From assembly GCF_015277875.1 (NCBI RefSeq), contig NZ_CP063814.1:372001-436000 (forward strand): a stretch of 64,000 nucleotides of DNA, given 5' to 3'. The stretch is from Microbacterium luteum (GTDB lineage: Bacteria; Actinomycetota; Actinomycetes; Actinomycetales; Microbacteriaceae). This document shows positions 47,130 to 55,305 of the stretch, piece by piece (positions within the stretch are counted from its first letter, which is position 1; the number at the start of each line of letters is the position of its first letter). The position numbers were made by a program, and so were the translations under genes. Under the pieces are notes generated by a model. It ran no database searches. It saw nothing but the letters and a program-made list of their open reading frames with translations, and was not told the origin of the DNA.

Positions 47130-47839
47130 GGGCGATCTCGTCGATGGCGACGCGCCACGTGCTCGCGGAGATTTCGTCAGCCGCATCCGCGGCCGGACTC
47201 CCCGCGGTGGAGATTGAGTCCGTGGGCGGAGTCGATGCCGCCAAGAGAGTGCGCGCCGGCGAGTCGTGGGATCTGGTCTTCCTCGCGCAGAGCGCATTGG
47301 TGCTCCTCGCCGATGAGGGGCGTGTCGACGCGGCGACCCTCCGTCCCGTCGTCCGTTCCCACGTTGCGGTCGCGGTGGCCTCAGGTTCGTCTCGGCGGTC
47401 GGTCGATCCCGGACGGCCGTCCTTCTCCGACGCCGCAGCCGTGCGGGACGCTGTGGCGGCGGCCGACCGCATCGGATATTCGACCGGTCCCAGCGGTGAC
47501 GCTCTTCTTGACCTCCTCGCGAGGTGGGGGCTCGCCGGCGAGGTCGATGAACGCCTTGTTCGGGCGCGACCCGGCCTCCCGGTCGCCGCGCTGCTCGCCG
47601 ACGGCCGGGTGGACCTCGGCTTCCAGCAGCTCAGTGAGCTCGTGGGGCAGCCCGGGGTGGAGATCCTGGGAACGTTGCCTGCCGACTGTGCGATCACCAC
47701 CGTGTTCGCCGGTGCGGTCGCCACGACATCCACGGCTCCATCGCTCGCGCGGGAGGCGCTCGCCTTCTATACGTCCGAGGCGTCAGCGCCGATCAAGAGG
47801 ACGCACAGCTTCGAGGTGCCGGACGAGCCGTTCCGCTGA
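47126..47839 (+). CDS. Substrate-binding-fold protein (ModA-like) without signal peptide
   Basis: A 237 aa protein with the two-lobe architecture of molybdate-binding/PBP type II proteins: IESVGGVDAAKRVRAGESWD, then VFLAQSALVLLADEGRV, GYSTGPSGDALLDLL and DGRVDLGFQQLSELVG. It has no signal peptide or lipobox, so it should be cytoplasmic, and no ABC permease or ATPase accompanies it. GTG start at 47126 overlaps the AKR stop. Last gene of the lig operon. It might bind a pathway acid or catalyse an isomerisation; see findings. Function not assigned. Confidence 0.65.
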   Translation: MRAISSMATRHVLAEISSAASAAGLPAVEIESVGGVDAAKRVRAGESWDLVFLAQSALVLLADEGRVDAATLRPVVRSHVAVAVASGSSRRSVDPGRPSFSDAAAVRDAVAAADRIGYSTGPSGDALLDLLARWGLAGEVDERLVRARPGLPVAALLADGRVDLGFQQLSELVGQPGVEILGTLPADCAITTVFAGAVATTSTAPSLAREALAFYTSEASAPIKRTHSFEVPDEPFR

Positions 47840-47856
47840 GAAGGTGCGGAGGTGAT

Positions 47857-48059
47857 CGGCGTTCGGTGACGTTGTTATCCACGGCTCGGTGATCGGGCGC
47901 TGCTTGTCGGCCGGGTAAGGCGTGAGAAAAATTGTCGCGCGGTCGAGCGTCTCGGCTACATAGTCGAAAGGTCGAGGTCCGCATGAATCCGCGTGAGGAA
48001 AGGTCGGCACAGTCTCGAAAGGCGATTGGGTAAGGGTTCAAATCCCACCGTCACCGCCA
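47857..48059. repeat. Degenerate direct repeat, copy 1, ending in a tRNA-Ser-like 3' end
   Basis: This stretch and 48838-48995 share ordered blocks: TTCGGTGA, GTGAG(A/C)AAAAT, GAAAGGTCG, GGTC-GCACAG or GGTC-TGCACAG, and a shared end CAAATCCCA followed by CCGTCACCGCCA. Copy 1 ends at 48059. There is no protein-coding gene between 47840 and 48316. The layout suggests an old integration or recombination site. Confidence 0.6.
48034..48059 (+). other. tRNA-Ser 3'-end-like sequence (att-like core)
   Basis: The sequence has GGGTTCAAATCCC, a T-arm with its TTCAAAT loop, then ACCGTCACC, the discriminator G and an encoded CCA. That is the 3' end of an actinobacterial tRNA-Ser. A TCTCGAAA resembling a CGA anticodon loop sits 20 bases upstream at 48013, but no D-arm or matching 5' acceptor strand is found at the right distance, so no complete tRNA is called. 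Such tRNA 3' ends are standard attB/attL sequences for tyrosine recombinases. Confidence 0.55.
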
Positions 48060-48316
48060 AACGAAAACCCCCGATCGGCTCACTTTCTCGTGGCGCGAAT
48101 CGGTGGTTTTCGGCGTCGTGAGCAAAGAAGTGGGTACAGGCCCCGAGGCTTGAGATCCGCGGAATCACGCGGAAGCTCAGGCCATCTACGCTTCCGGGGG
48201 CTCGTGAGCAAGGTAGACCGTGCGGACGTTGCAAGATCGCGCACACATCCTCAGGACATGCAAAGATTTCGCCTGCATGTTTACACGTCTTGCGGATGGT
48301 TGCGTAAGCGTTGCAT

Positions 48317-48823
48317 ATGAGTCGGCACGCCGAGAAGCCGTACGACGCGCTTCCGCTGTTGCCGCCGGACACCATCATCGAGACCACGCCCGTGTTGAAG
48401 GTCGTCATTGAGGCCCGCGCCGCAGTCGCGGCGCTGGACCGAGCGGCGCAGCGGATGCCGAACCCCGCCGTGCTGATCGACACGATCCCGATCCTCGAGG
48501 CGCAGGCGAGTTCGGAGATCGAGAACATCGTCACGACCACCGACGAGCTGTTCCGGTTCGCGTACGACGATTCCCAGCTCGCCGGCTCGAACTCCGATCT
48601 CCTCGACCTGCTGTTCGAACAGCCCTACTGTCGAATCAGCACCGTCATCGACCGATGCGCCGTCTCGCGCCCCACCGCGACGAAATGGCTCAACGAGTTG
48701 GCCACTGCCGGCGTGCTCATCGATGTCAAGCTCGGCCGCGAGCGACTGGTCATCAACCAGGACTTCCTCGACCTCCTGGTCCGCCCCGAGGCCGTCGACG
48801 ACCAACCCGCGACGCTCTTCTGA
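48317..48823 (+). CDS. Fic-family protein with the catalytic Fic core deleted
   Basis: A 168 aa open frame. Residues 1-90 match the Fic_N region (YDALPLLPPDTIIETTPVLK, AAQRMPNPAVLIDTIPILEA, SSEIENIVTTTDELFRFA). The rest is the C-terminal winged helix of long Fic proteins (YCRISTVIDRCAVSRPTATK, WLNELATAGVLIDVKLGRER). The roughly 200 residues between them, which carry HPFxxGNGR and transfer AMP to target proteins, are missing, yet the frame is unbroken. It cannot be an AMP-transferase but could still bind DNA. The upstream region has CATGCA/TGCATG arms at 48257-48281. It lies between the two att-like repeats. Confidence 0.75.
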   Translation: MSRHAEKPYDALPLLPPDTIIETTPVLKVVIEARAAVAALDRAAQRMPNPAVLIDTIPILEAQASSEIENIVTTTDELFRFAYDDSQLAGSNSDLLDLLFEQPYCRISTVIDRCAVSRPTATKWLNELATAGVLIDVKLGRERLVINQDFLDLLVRPEAVDDQPATLF

Positions 48824-48837
48824 GCGAGTGAACCGAG

Positions 48838-48995
48838 CCGTTCGGTGAGCAATCCGTGAGCAAAATCGTGTGAACCGCGATCAATCGGGCACATCGGTGA
48901 AAGGTCGGATCCCGCGGACGATCAACGAAGAACGGGTCCTGCACAGCAACGCAGTGTGATCGGCTATGGGGCCAAATCCCATACCGTCACCGCCA
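48838..48995. repeat. Degenerate direct repeat, copy 2, ending in a tRNA-Ser-like 3' end
   Basis: Partner of 47857-48059. It contains TTCGGTGAGCAA and GTGAGCAAAATCG, GAAAGGTCG, GGTCCTGCACAG, and ends CCAAATCCCA-TA-CCGTCACCGCCA at 48995. The tRNA-like end is more degenerate than in copy 1 (two extra bases and GGCC for GGTT). From here to 49221 no gene is seen. Confidence 0.55.
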
Positions 48996-49221
48996 GAGAA
49001 GCACCTGTCTATCGGGGGTTTCTTCTTGCCCGAGTTGGCTCGGACGCGGTCGTCGTCACTGCGGTCGCCACGACCACCGCAGGATGGCTCGGCGGGCGAG
49101 CCTCACCGGTGCCGCCGTCGTGCTCCTCATCCTCGCTGTGGTCGCGGGGGCGGTTGCGCTGACGTTCCCGCGCACCCACCGCCTGCGCGGGAACCGCCCG
49201 CTCCGATCTGAGAAGCGGCCG

Positions 49222-49251
49222 CTGACCCGGCCTGTCGGTCGCCCGGGTCAG
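49222..49251. terminator. Hairpin at the 3' end of the copper ATPase gene
   Basis: CTGACCCGG and CCGGGTCAG form a 9-base stem around a 12-base loop. The right arm covers the copB-type stop codon (reverse strand), so it is a plausible intrinsic terminator for the copper operon. Confidence 0.6.
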
Positions 49252-51380
49252 TCCTGTGCGTGCCGGAGGATGTGCCGTGCACTGTTCTCGGGGGTGAGCT
49301 TCAGGCGTCGCAGGAGTTGCGCGTTGGCGGCGACGATGATGGTCGACAGGGACATGAGGATGGCGCCGACCGACATCGGCAGCACGAACCCGATGGGGGC
49401 GAGGACGCCCGCGGCGAGCGGGACGGAGATGAGGTTGTAGCCGGCGGCCCACCAGAGGTTCTGTGTCATCTTGCGGTAGGTGCGGCGGGACAGTTCGAGG
49501 ACGGACAGAACCGAGCGGGGGTCGGAGCTGGCGAGGATGACGCCGGCGGAGGCGATGGCGACATCGGTGCCGGCTCCGATGGCGATGCCGACGTCCGCCT
49601 TCGCGAGGGCGGGGGCGTCGTTGACGCCGTCGCCGACCATCGCGACCTTGCGGCCCTCGCGCTGCAGCTCCGCGACCTTTTCCGACTTGTCGTCGGGTCG
49701 GACTCCGGCGAACACCTGGTCGATGCCGAGCTCTCGAGCGACGGCGCGGGCGACGGGTTCGGCATCTCCGGTGATCATGGCGACGTGGATGCCGAGGGCG
49801 TGGAGGGCGTCGACGGCGTCGCGGGACTCGGGGCGGATCTCGTCGGCGAGCTTGAACGCGCCGGCGATGTGCCCGTCGATCGCGAGGTGGAGGATGATCG
49901 CGCCGTCGTCGCGCCATCCGTCGAGGTCGGGCATCTCCTTCTCGGCCAGGGACTCGACGAGGCGGGGCCCGCCGACGCGGACCTCGTCGCCCTTCACCGT
50001 GGCGGTGACGCCGAGGGAGGGCTCGGAGGTGAAGCCCGTCGCTCTCGGGACGGTGAGCGATCGGTCGGCGGCGGCCCGGACGATGGCCCGGGCGAGCGGG
50101 TGCTCGCTGTCGGACTCGGCCGCGGCGGCAAGGGCGAGGAGGTCGTCGGGGGAGTGGTCGCCGGCCGTCGCGATGTCGGTGACGGTCGGTTCGCCCTTCG
50201 TGAGGGTGCCGGTCTTGTCGAAGAGGACCGCATCGATCGTGCGCATGCTCTCCAGGGCGAGGCGGTCCTTGATGAGCACGCCGCCTCGGGCGGCGCGTTC
50301 GGTGGCGATGGAGACCACGAGGGGGATCGCGAGGCCGAGTGCGTGCGGGCAGGCGATGACGAGAACGGTGATGGTGCGGATCACGGCGGCATCCGGATTG
50401 CCGACTAGGGACCAGACGATCGCGGTGATGACGGCGGATCCCAGCGCGAACCAGAACAGCCAGGCCGCGGCTCGGTCGGCGATGCGCTGGGCGCGGGAGG
50501 TGGAGTTCTGTGCGTCGGTGACCAGGCGCTGGATCCCCGCGAGAGCGGTGTCGTCCCCGATCGCGGTGACCTCGACGCGGATGCCGGAGTCGGTCGCGAC
50601 GGTCCCCGCCGTGACGGTGTCGCCGATCTCGCGACGAACCGGCTTGGATTCCCCCGTGATCATCGACTCGTCCAGGTGCGCGTGACCCTCCGTGATGGTG
50701 CCGTCGGCGGGGACGCTGCCGCCGGGGCGGACGATGACGATGTCGCCGACCTCCAGATCGGCGGGGGAGACGGTGACGGTCTCGTCGCCTTCGGCGCGTT
50801 CGGCCTCGTCCGGCAGGAGAGCCGCGAGCGAGTCGAGAGCCGAAGTCGTCTGCGCGAGAGACCGCATCTCCAGCCAGTGCCCGAGGAGCATGATCACGAT
50901 CAGAAGGGCCAGCTCCCACCAGAACTCCAGCTGGTGATCGAGCAGCCCGATGCTCGCGCCCCACGACGCGAGGAACGCGACGGTGATCGCCAGCCCGATG
51001 AGCAGCATCATCCCCGGCGACTTCGCCCGGATCTCGTCGAGCGCGCCAGTCAGGAACGGCCACCCGCCCCACACGTACATGACCGTCCCGAGGACCGGCG
51101 CGATCCACATCACCCCGGGGACATCGGGGATCTCGTACCCGACGAGCATCGCGAACATGCTCGAGAACGCCACCACCGGGACAGCGAGGATCAGATTGAT
51201 CCAGAACAGACGCCGGAACCGCCCGACGTGATCACCATGCCCCTGGTGACCGGAGTGGCCACCGTGCCCCGCGTGGCCACCGTGCCCTGAGTGGCCGTGG
51301 TGTTCCTGATGCGGTTCCGCATGGCCGTGATCGGTGGACTGAGCCGTGCCCGTTCCGTGGTGAGCGTCGGTGGATTCCAT
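49248..51380 (-). CDS. copB: CopB-type copper-translocating P1B ATPase
   Basis: A 710 aa membrane pump exporting copper. The His-rich N-terminus (residues 8-52, repeated HGGHxGH) is followed by about six to eight membrane segments. The membrane metal motif is Cys344-Pro-His, the CPH form of CopB rather than the CPC form of CopA. Phosphorylated Asp388 is in DKTGTLTKGEP. The actuator TGES, SEHPLA and GDGVNDAPALAKAD are all present. ATG at 51380 is preceded by AGGAAGGTC. A TACCCCC-A-GGGGGTA palindrome lies 35-49 bases upstream. It lies downstream of a DUF305 gene in the same direction. Confidence 0.92.
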   Translation of the reverse strand: MESTDAHHGTGTAQSTDHGHAEPHQEHHGHSGHGGHAGHGGHSGHQGHGDHVGRFRRLFWINLILAVPVVAFSSMFAMLVGYEIPDVPGVMWIAPVLGTVMYVWGGWPFLTGALDEIRAKSPGMMLLIGLAITVAFLASWGASIGLLDHQLEFWWELALLIVIMLLGHWLEMRSLAQTTSALDSLAALLPDEAERAEGDETVTVSPADLEVGDIVIVRPGGSVPADGTITEGHAHLDESMITGESKPVRREIGDTVTAGTVATDSGIRVEVTAIGDDTALAGIQRLVTDAQNSTSRAQRIADRAAAWLFWFALGSAVITAIVWSLVGNPDAAVIRTITVLVIACPHALGLAIPLVVSIATERAARGGVLIKDRLALESMRTIDAVLFDKTGTLTKGEPTVTDIATAGDHSPDDLLALAAAAESDSEHPLARAIVRAAADRSLTVPRATGFTSEPSLGVTATVKGDEVRVGGPRLVESLAEKEMPDLDGWRDDGAIILHLAIDGHIAGAFKLADEIRPESRDAVDALHALGIHVAMITGDAEPVARAVARELGIDQVFAGVRPDDKSEKVAELQREGRKVAMVGDGVNDAPALAKADVGIAIGAGTDVAIASAGVILASSDPRSVLSVLELSRRTYRKMTQNLWWAAGYNLISVPLAAGVLAPIGFVLPMSVGAILMSLSTIIVAANAQLLRRLKLTPENSARHILRHAQD

Positions 51381-51414
51381 GGGACCTTCCTTCCGTCTAC
51401 GCCTGCCAACAAAG

Positions 51415-51429
51415 TACCCCCAGGGGGTA
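51415..51429. promoter_or_regulatory. CsoR-like copper operator before copB
   Basis: TACCCCCAGGGGGTA is a perfect palindrome with 7-base arms, 35 bases upstream of the copB start. The G/C-tract with TA ends is the form of CsoR and RicR sites in actinobacteria. Its right end is six bases from the DUF305 stop, so copB appears to have its own copper-responsive promoter. Confidence 0.75.
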
Positions 51430-51434
51430 TTCCG

Positions 51435-52031
51435 CTAATCGGCCGCGCAATCTCGCGCGGCCGCCTCAGAGTAGTCCGGGACGGGCCGCTCCGCTGCTTC
51501 AGCAGGGGTTGTGGCGGGTCCGTTATCGGCGATGTCCTGGATGAGCCAGTCCATCTCGAAGATCTCCCGGCGCTGAGCTTCACTGATCTCCACGGCGAGT
51601 TCGCACACGCGAACGTCCTGCAGTTGCGCGCGTTCGGATCGTGTGATCGCAAGGGAGTGATGCGGGATCATCCCCTGCATGAAGTCGGTGTCGTCGACAG
51701 TGATCTGGGAGCGGTCGAGGGCGATGCCGCCACCGATGAGCAGCAGGCTTACGCCGATGACGGCGATGTTAGCCTTCCAGTTCTTGTACATGTTCAGCAT
51801 CCAGGCGAGCATGACCAGACCCATGGTGCCGCCCATGGTGAGGGCCATGAACACTCGGCTTTCGCTGAATCGGATGTGGGACCACTCCCAGGACCCGGCG
51901 AACATGACCCAATACATCACGACCATTCCGGTGAGGATCATCGCGGCGAACTTCAGATAGGTCTTCGCGGTCATCTTCGAGCGTGCGTCGGGCTCGTGCC
52001 CATCAGTGTTCTGTGAGTTATCAGTGGACAT
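51435..52031 (-). CDS. DUF305 membrane protein
   Basis: A 198 aa protein. Three hydrophobic segments lie between about residues 25 and 105. A C-terminal DUF305 module begins DDTDFMQGMIPHHSLAITRS, holding the HH and Met residues thought to bind metal. The C-terminal tail is polar and outside or periplasm-like in orientation. DUF305 proteins commonly accompany copper export genes and probably bind or chaperone copper. ATG at 52031. Upstream box at 52128. Confidence 0.8.
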   Translation of the reverse strand: MSTDNSQNTDGHEPDARSKMTAKTYLKFAAMILTGMVVMYWVMFAGSWEWSHIRFSESRVFMALTMGGTMGLVMLAWMLNMYKNWKANIAVIGVSLLLIGGGIALDRSQITVDDTDFMQGMIPHHSLAITRSERAQLQDVRVCELAVEISEAQRREIFEMDWLIQDIADNGPATTPAEAAERPVPDYSEAAARDCAAD

Positions 52032-52127
52032 TTCTGAGCCTTTCGTTTCGATGAGGGCAGTGCGGGTGGTCCCGCGGTCGGCAGGTTAGAAGCCGTCCCG
52101 GGTTGCTTGCAGGGGCCTTGCAACCCC

Positions 52128-52144
52128 ATGCCCCCTGGGGTATT
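52128..52144. promoter_or_regulatory. CsoR-like copper operator before the DUF305 membrane protein
   Basis: ATGCCCCCTGGGGTATT carries TACCCCAGGGGGCA on the reverse strand, a near-perfect version of the palindrome at 51415. It is 97 bases upstream of the DUF305 start and within the gap after the BNR-type gene. Confidence 0.6.
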
Positions 52145-52154
52145 CGGATGCGTG

Positions 52155-52994
52155 TCAGGATGACGGTGAGGGAAGGAGCGTCACGCCGCTGTCGTCGACG
52201 ATGAGGAGAGCGCCAGTGTCGGTGACCGTGATCGCATGTGGAGTGCCGTGTGCGGTTCCGACCTGCTCCCACGTCGTATCTGTGGCGGAGGAGACCCAGA
52301 TCCGCTCGGAAGAATCGATGCCCGCGAGGTGGTCGCCGTCCGGGGAGGACCCGACGACGACGAGGAGCGGGGCGCCGTCCCAGGGCGAGAAGGTCGCGCC
52401 ATCATCGTCACTGACCATCACTCCGTCGGGAGTGAGAGCCGCCAGGCGCCCGGAGGAGTCGGCCGTCAGAGCGAACGCGTGAAGCTGAGCGCCCGTCTCG
52501 GTCCACGTGACACCGAGGTCTGCGCTCATCAGCAACGCTGCGGTGTCGGTCGTGGCACCGAACATGGTTCCGTCCGGGGTTCCGGTCAGAGCATGGAAGT
52601 CACGTGTCCCGGCGAAAGCAATCGACTGCCAACTGCCGGCAGCGTCGTCGCTTCGGATGATCCCCAGGTGGGGGTCGCCCCATTCGGCCGGGGTGTTGCG
52701 TCCGGGATGGCCCGAAGCGAACAGCGAGGTTCCCACGCGGGCGAAACCCATCGCGTCGAAGACCACGCTGCCCTCACGGCCGGATACGTCACCGTCCGCC
52801 GTGACACGGAAGACGCCTTCATGGGTTCCCAGCAGGAATCCCTCTCCCGATGGGTCGACGACCGCGCCATGCACGTGTGACACCGTCGCCGAGTGCTCCT
52901 CTCCTGTGGTCGGTGGCTCCCCGGGCGAGCAGGCGGAAAGAACAACGGCGAGCCCGGCAAGGGACACAGCCAGGACACGATGAATACGGCGCAT
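52155..52994 (-). CDS. Beta-propeller (BNR/sialidase-like) lipoprotein of the copper cluster
   Basis: A 279 aa lipoprotein. The signal peptide ends in LSAC near residue 22, then Asp-box-like repeats follow (DDAAGSWQSIAF, SADLGVTWTETG, SDDDGATFSPWDG), each typical of BNR propeller blades. HVHGAVVDPSGEGFLLGTHE at the mature N-terminus is characteristic of the F510_1955-type proteins found next to DUF305 and copper genes. Not a sialidase in any proven sense; role unknown. ATG at 52994 is preferred over a start 42 bases upstream because the signal peptide begins there. Confidence 0.75.
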   Translation of the reverse strand: MRRIHRVLAVSLAGLAVVLSACSPGEPPTTGEEHSATVSHVHGAVVDPSGEGFLLGTHEGVFRVTADGDVSGREGSVVFDAMGFARVGTSLFASGHPGRNTPAEWGDPHLGIIRSDDAAGSWQSIAFAGTRDFHALTGTPDGTMFGATTDTAALLMSADLGVTWTETGAQLHAFALTADSSGRLAALTPDGVMVSDDDGATFSPWDGAPLLVVVGSSPDGDHLAGIDSSERIWVSSATDTTWEQVGTAHGTPHAITVTDTGALLIVDDSGVTLLPSPSS

Positions 52995-53063
52995 GAGCAC
53001 CCTTTCGTTCAGACAGCGGCAGGGGCCGCTTCGCACAGCGGTTCCCCCACAGAGGATTCGGGC

Positions 53064-53642
53064 TCAGTAGTCAGTGAGCAGGTCGCGCATGAGGGCGATC
53101 TCGTCGGTCTGGTCGACGATGATCTCCTCCGCCAGGTCGCGAGCGTCGGGGTTCGATCCCGCTTCGAGCAGAGCCTCAGACATCTGGATCGCGCCCTCGT
53201 GATGCACGATCATCCCCTCGAGGAAGACACGCTCCGCGTCGGTCCCCGAGGCGTCCTCCAGGACGGACATGTCCATCTCGGACATCATCATCCCGGGCCC
53301 CGGAGTCATCCGGCCCATGTCGCCGAACTCATCCATTCCCCACTCGTCGAGCCAGGACTCCATCAACTCGATCTCCGGTTGCTGAGCAGCCTTGACTCCC
53401 TCGGCGAGCTCGCGGACCCGCACGTCGATGTCTTCCTTGCTCAGGAGAACGTCACTCATCGCAACGGCCTGCTCGTGGTGCGGAATCATCATCATCGCGA
53501 ACATGACGTCGGCAGATGCGAACGTCTCTCCCGACTGATTCGGCGTCGGCGCGGTCACCGTGGCGCCGGCCGCGCAGCCCGTCACGGCCAGTGTCGATGC
53601 GACCGCCAATGCGCCCATCCAGCGCACACTTCTTCTCTTCAT
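53064..53642 (-). CDS. DUF305 lipoprotein
   Basis: A 192 aa secreted, lipid-anchored protein. Signal peptide with lipobox VTGC near residue 23. It has two DUF305 half-repeats, each with an IPHHE- or VHHE-type metal motif: FAMMMIPHHEQAVAMSDVLL and FLEGMIVHHEGAIQMSEALL. A Met-rich linker joins them (GRMTPGPGMMMSEMDM). His and Met spacing fits extracytoplasmic copper binding. It precedes the BNR lipoprotein in the same direction. Confidence 0.85.
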   Translation of the reverse strand: MKRRSVRWMGALAVASTLAVTGCAAGATVTAPTPNQSGETFASADVMFAMMMIPHHEQAVAMSDVLLSKEDIDVRVRELAEGVKAAQQPEIELMESWLDEWGMDEFGDMGRMTPGPGMMMSEMDMSVLEDASGTDAERVFLEGMIVHHEGAIQMSEALLEAGSNPDARDLAEEIIVDQTDEIALMRDLLTDY

Positions 53643-53727
53643 CTCTCTCTCAGTCCTTCGTGTCGTTTCTCTGCACCGCGCTCAGCGAGCGCGGCGGACG
53701 CCCGGACAAGTCCGGTGCGAGAAACGA

Positions 53728-54129
53728 TCAAATCCGGCTGATCGACAACTGATGAAGAGACAACGGCGCGGGCGCGCGCGTGTGCCTGAGCAGCACGCCG
53801 ATCCACCGCCGACAGAGCGAGGAAACGCGCAACCCGAAAAGCTGGGGAGGTGCAAGCCACAGGCCGACGGAGAGCAGAATGAACACGCACATCGCGGCGG
53901 CGACCTCATGCCCGTCCGGGGCGACGCACCCCGCGCATGCGGGTTCTTCGACAGCCGTCGGCTGGGCGGTGTGATGGCTGGCCGCTGTTGCCGCGATCGG
54001 AGCATGGTCGGTCGCAGGCCCGGACACGCCGGAATGCATCGCGAAGACGCCAAACGCGATCGCCGCCGCAAGGATGACACGCCACAGCCGCCGAAGCGCA
54101 AGGCACGCGCCTCCGCTGCGTCCGGCCAT
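53728..54129 (-). CDS. DUF6153-like small membrane protein
   Basis: A 133 aa protein with an N-terminal membrane helix (LWRVILAAAIAFGVFAMHSG), a short loop with His and Cys (ASHHTAQ, EEPACAGCVAPDGHE) and a second helix (VAAAMCVFILLSVGLW). The pattern and position at the head of a DUF305 cluster match DUF6153 proteins; the CxxC and His could ligate copper. ATG at 54129 has GAGG eight bases before it. A CsoR-like box lies 28-44 bases upstream. Confidence 0.65.
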   Translation of the reverse strand: MAGRSGGACLALRRLWRVILAAAIAFGVFAMHSGVSGPATDHAPIAATAASHHTAQPTAVEEPACAGCVAPDGHEVAAAMCVFILLSVGLWLAPPQLFGLRVSSLCRRWIGVLLRHTRAPAPLSLHQLSISRI

Positions 54130-54156
54130 GGTGATCACCTCGCTCCCTCGAGGATG

Positions 54157-54173
54157 ATACCCCGCCCCGGTAT
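54157..54173. promoter_or_regulatory. CsoR-like palindrome before the DUF6153-like gene
   Basis: ATACCCCGCCCCGGTAT has ATACC/GGTAT arms and a C/G-rich centre, resembling the two copper boxes downstream but less regular. It is placed to control the first gene of the copper cluster. Confidence 0.45.
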
Positions 54174-54391
54174 CCAGGGGTCATAGACACCATCGAACGT
54201 GCGCATGGTGCGCAGCTATCGGACGTCGTTCCTCAGGAGTGCGGGAACCGCGACGTCGGTGCCGCGTGCCACGATGGAGCTCAACGACGCTTGCCTTCTG
54301 GCCGCTCGAGGGTCTCGCCCGGCGACATGCCCGGGCTGGTGCTCGAGCCCCGTAGCGCGGCCGCGACAGCGTGCGGCGCTAGGGTGTCGCC

Positions 54392-54877
54392 ATGAGCGCA
54401 GTCGATGATCCTTCAGAGCGCCTTGCGGCACTCTGCCGGCACGCGGGCATCCGGGTCGGGGTCGCCGAGTCCCTCACGGCGGGTCGCGTCGCGAGTGAGA
54501 TCGGGCGCGGATCGGGGGCCCAAGATTGGTTCCAAGGTGGGATCGTCGCGTACGCAACGGAGGTGAAGCAGCGGTTGCTCGGGCTGCTGCCGGACACCGA
54601 CCCCTGCTCGGGTGAAGCCGCCACACAACTCGCACGGGCCGCGCGAGTGATGTTTGTCGCCGACGTGGCGGTGTCGACCACAGGCGTCGGCGGGCCGAAA
54701 CCCCAGGATGGCCATCCCGCGGGCACGGTGTACATCGGCTGGGCCACCGAGCAGGATGCTGGCGCGATGCTCACGCAACACGACGGCGACCCCGCCGATG
54801 TCGTGCGGCGCGCCACGGAGCTCGCGGTGCTGCAACTGGTCTCTCTCGCCGCCACCGGAGGCTCGCGATCGGATTGA
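54392..54877 (+). CDS. CinA C-terminal family protein (nicotinamide-nucleotide amidase)
   Basis: A 161 aa stand-alone CinA C-terminal domain, like PncC, which deamidates nicotinamide mononucleotide in NAD recycling. Landmarks are IRVGVAESLTAGRVASEI, the FQGGIVAYATEVKQRLLG segment, and VSTTGVGGPKPQDGHPAGTV followed by YIGWA. ATG at 54392. Not linked to the neighbouring copper genes, which face the other way. Confidence 0.88.
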   Translation: MSAVDDPSERLAALCRHAGIRVGVAESLTAGRVASEIGRGSGAQDWFQGGIVAYATEVKQRLLGLLPDTDPCSGEAATQLARAARVMFVADVAVSTTGVGGPKPQDGHPAGTVYIGWATEQDAGAMLTQHDGDPADVVRRATELAVLQLVSLAATGGSRSD

Positions 54878-54951
54878 ATCCCGTCAAGGGTGAGGTCGAT
54901 TCACGGGGCACCGGGCGTGACGTAACCGCGTGACTCCTCGGGCCGTGATCG

Positions 54952-55305
54952 TCAGCTGTCGTCTTCGTCGATGAGGCCGAGGAGCGACTTGAGGGCGTCG
55001 CGGATCTCCGTGTGGTCGTACTGACCCGCGCGGCTCTCGGCCGAGATCACGCCGGACCTGCGCACCTTGTCGAAGTCGCCGAACGGGAAGCTGTAGGCAC
55101 GCTTCGTCTCGCGGTTCTCGCTCTTATCGATGCCCAGGTGCCAGTGCGAATATTCGGTCCAGCCGTTCTCGTCGATGAAGGCGTTCTCCTGCTCGGCAGA
55201 CGGAGCGGCGCCCGACCAGTCGTCCCGTTCGTCGTGCACCACCTTGCCGTCGCGCACGAGGGAACGGGCGAGCCGGAGGGCGGGGCCGTTCAATTCGATC
55301 GACAT
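54952..55305 (-). CDS. Conserved actinobacterial protein of unknown function
   Basis: A 117 aa soluble, acidic protein. Distinct stretches are DERDDWSGAAPSAEQENAFI, GWTEYSHWHLGIDKSENRET and KRAYSFPFGDFDKVRRSGVI. No membrane segment or known catalytic motif is visible. The ATG at 55305 begins the typical MSIELNGPALR N-terminus. Transcribed toward the CinA-type gene. I do not recognise a function. Confidence 0.65.
   Translation of the reverse strand: MSIELNGPALRLARSLVRDGKVVHDERDDWSGAAPSAEQENAFIDENGWTEYSHWHLGIDKSENRETKRAYSFPFGDFDKVRRSGVISAESRAGQYDHTEIRDALKSLLGLIDEDDS

Noticed and set aside
47965..48059. Complete tRNA-Ser(CGA)
   Set aside because: T-arm, acceptor 3' strand and CCA are convincing, but no D-arm, no paired anticodon stem and no GGTGACG acceptor strand at the right distance. 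The GGTGACG at 47865 is about 195 bases away.
49084..49440. Possible small membrane protein with one hydrophobic helix
   Set aside because: The start of the frame has a hydrophobic run, but it continues into the 3' end of copB antisense, crosses a terminator hairpin, and has no ribosome site or family match.
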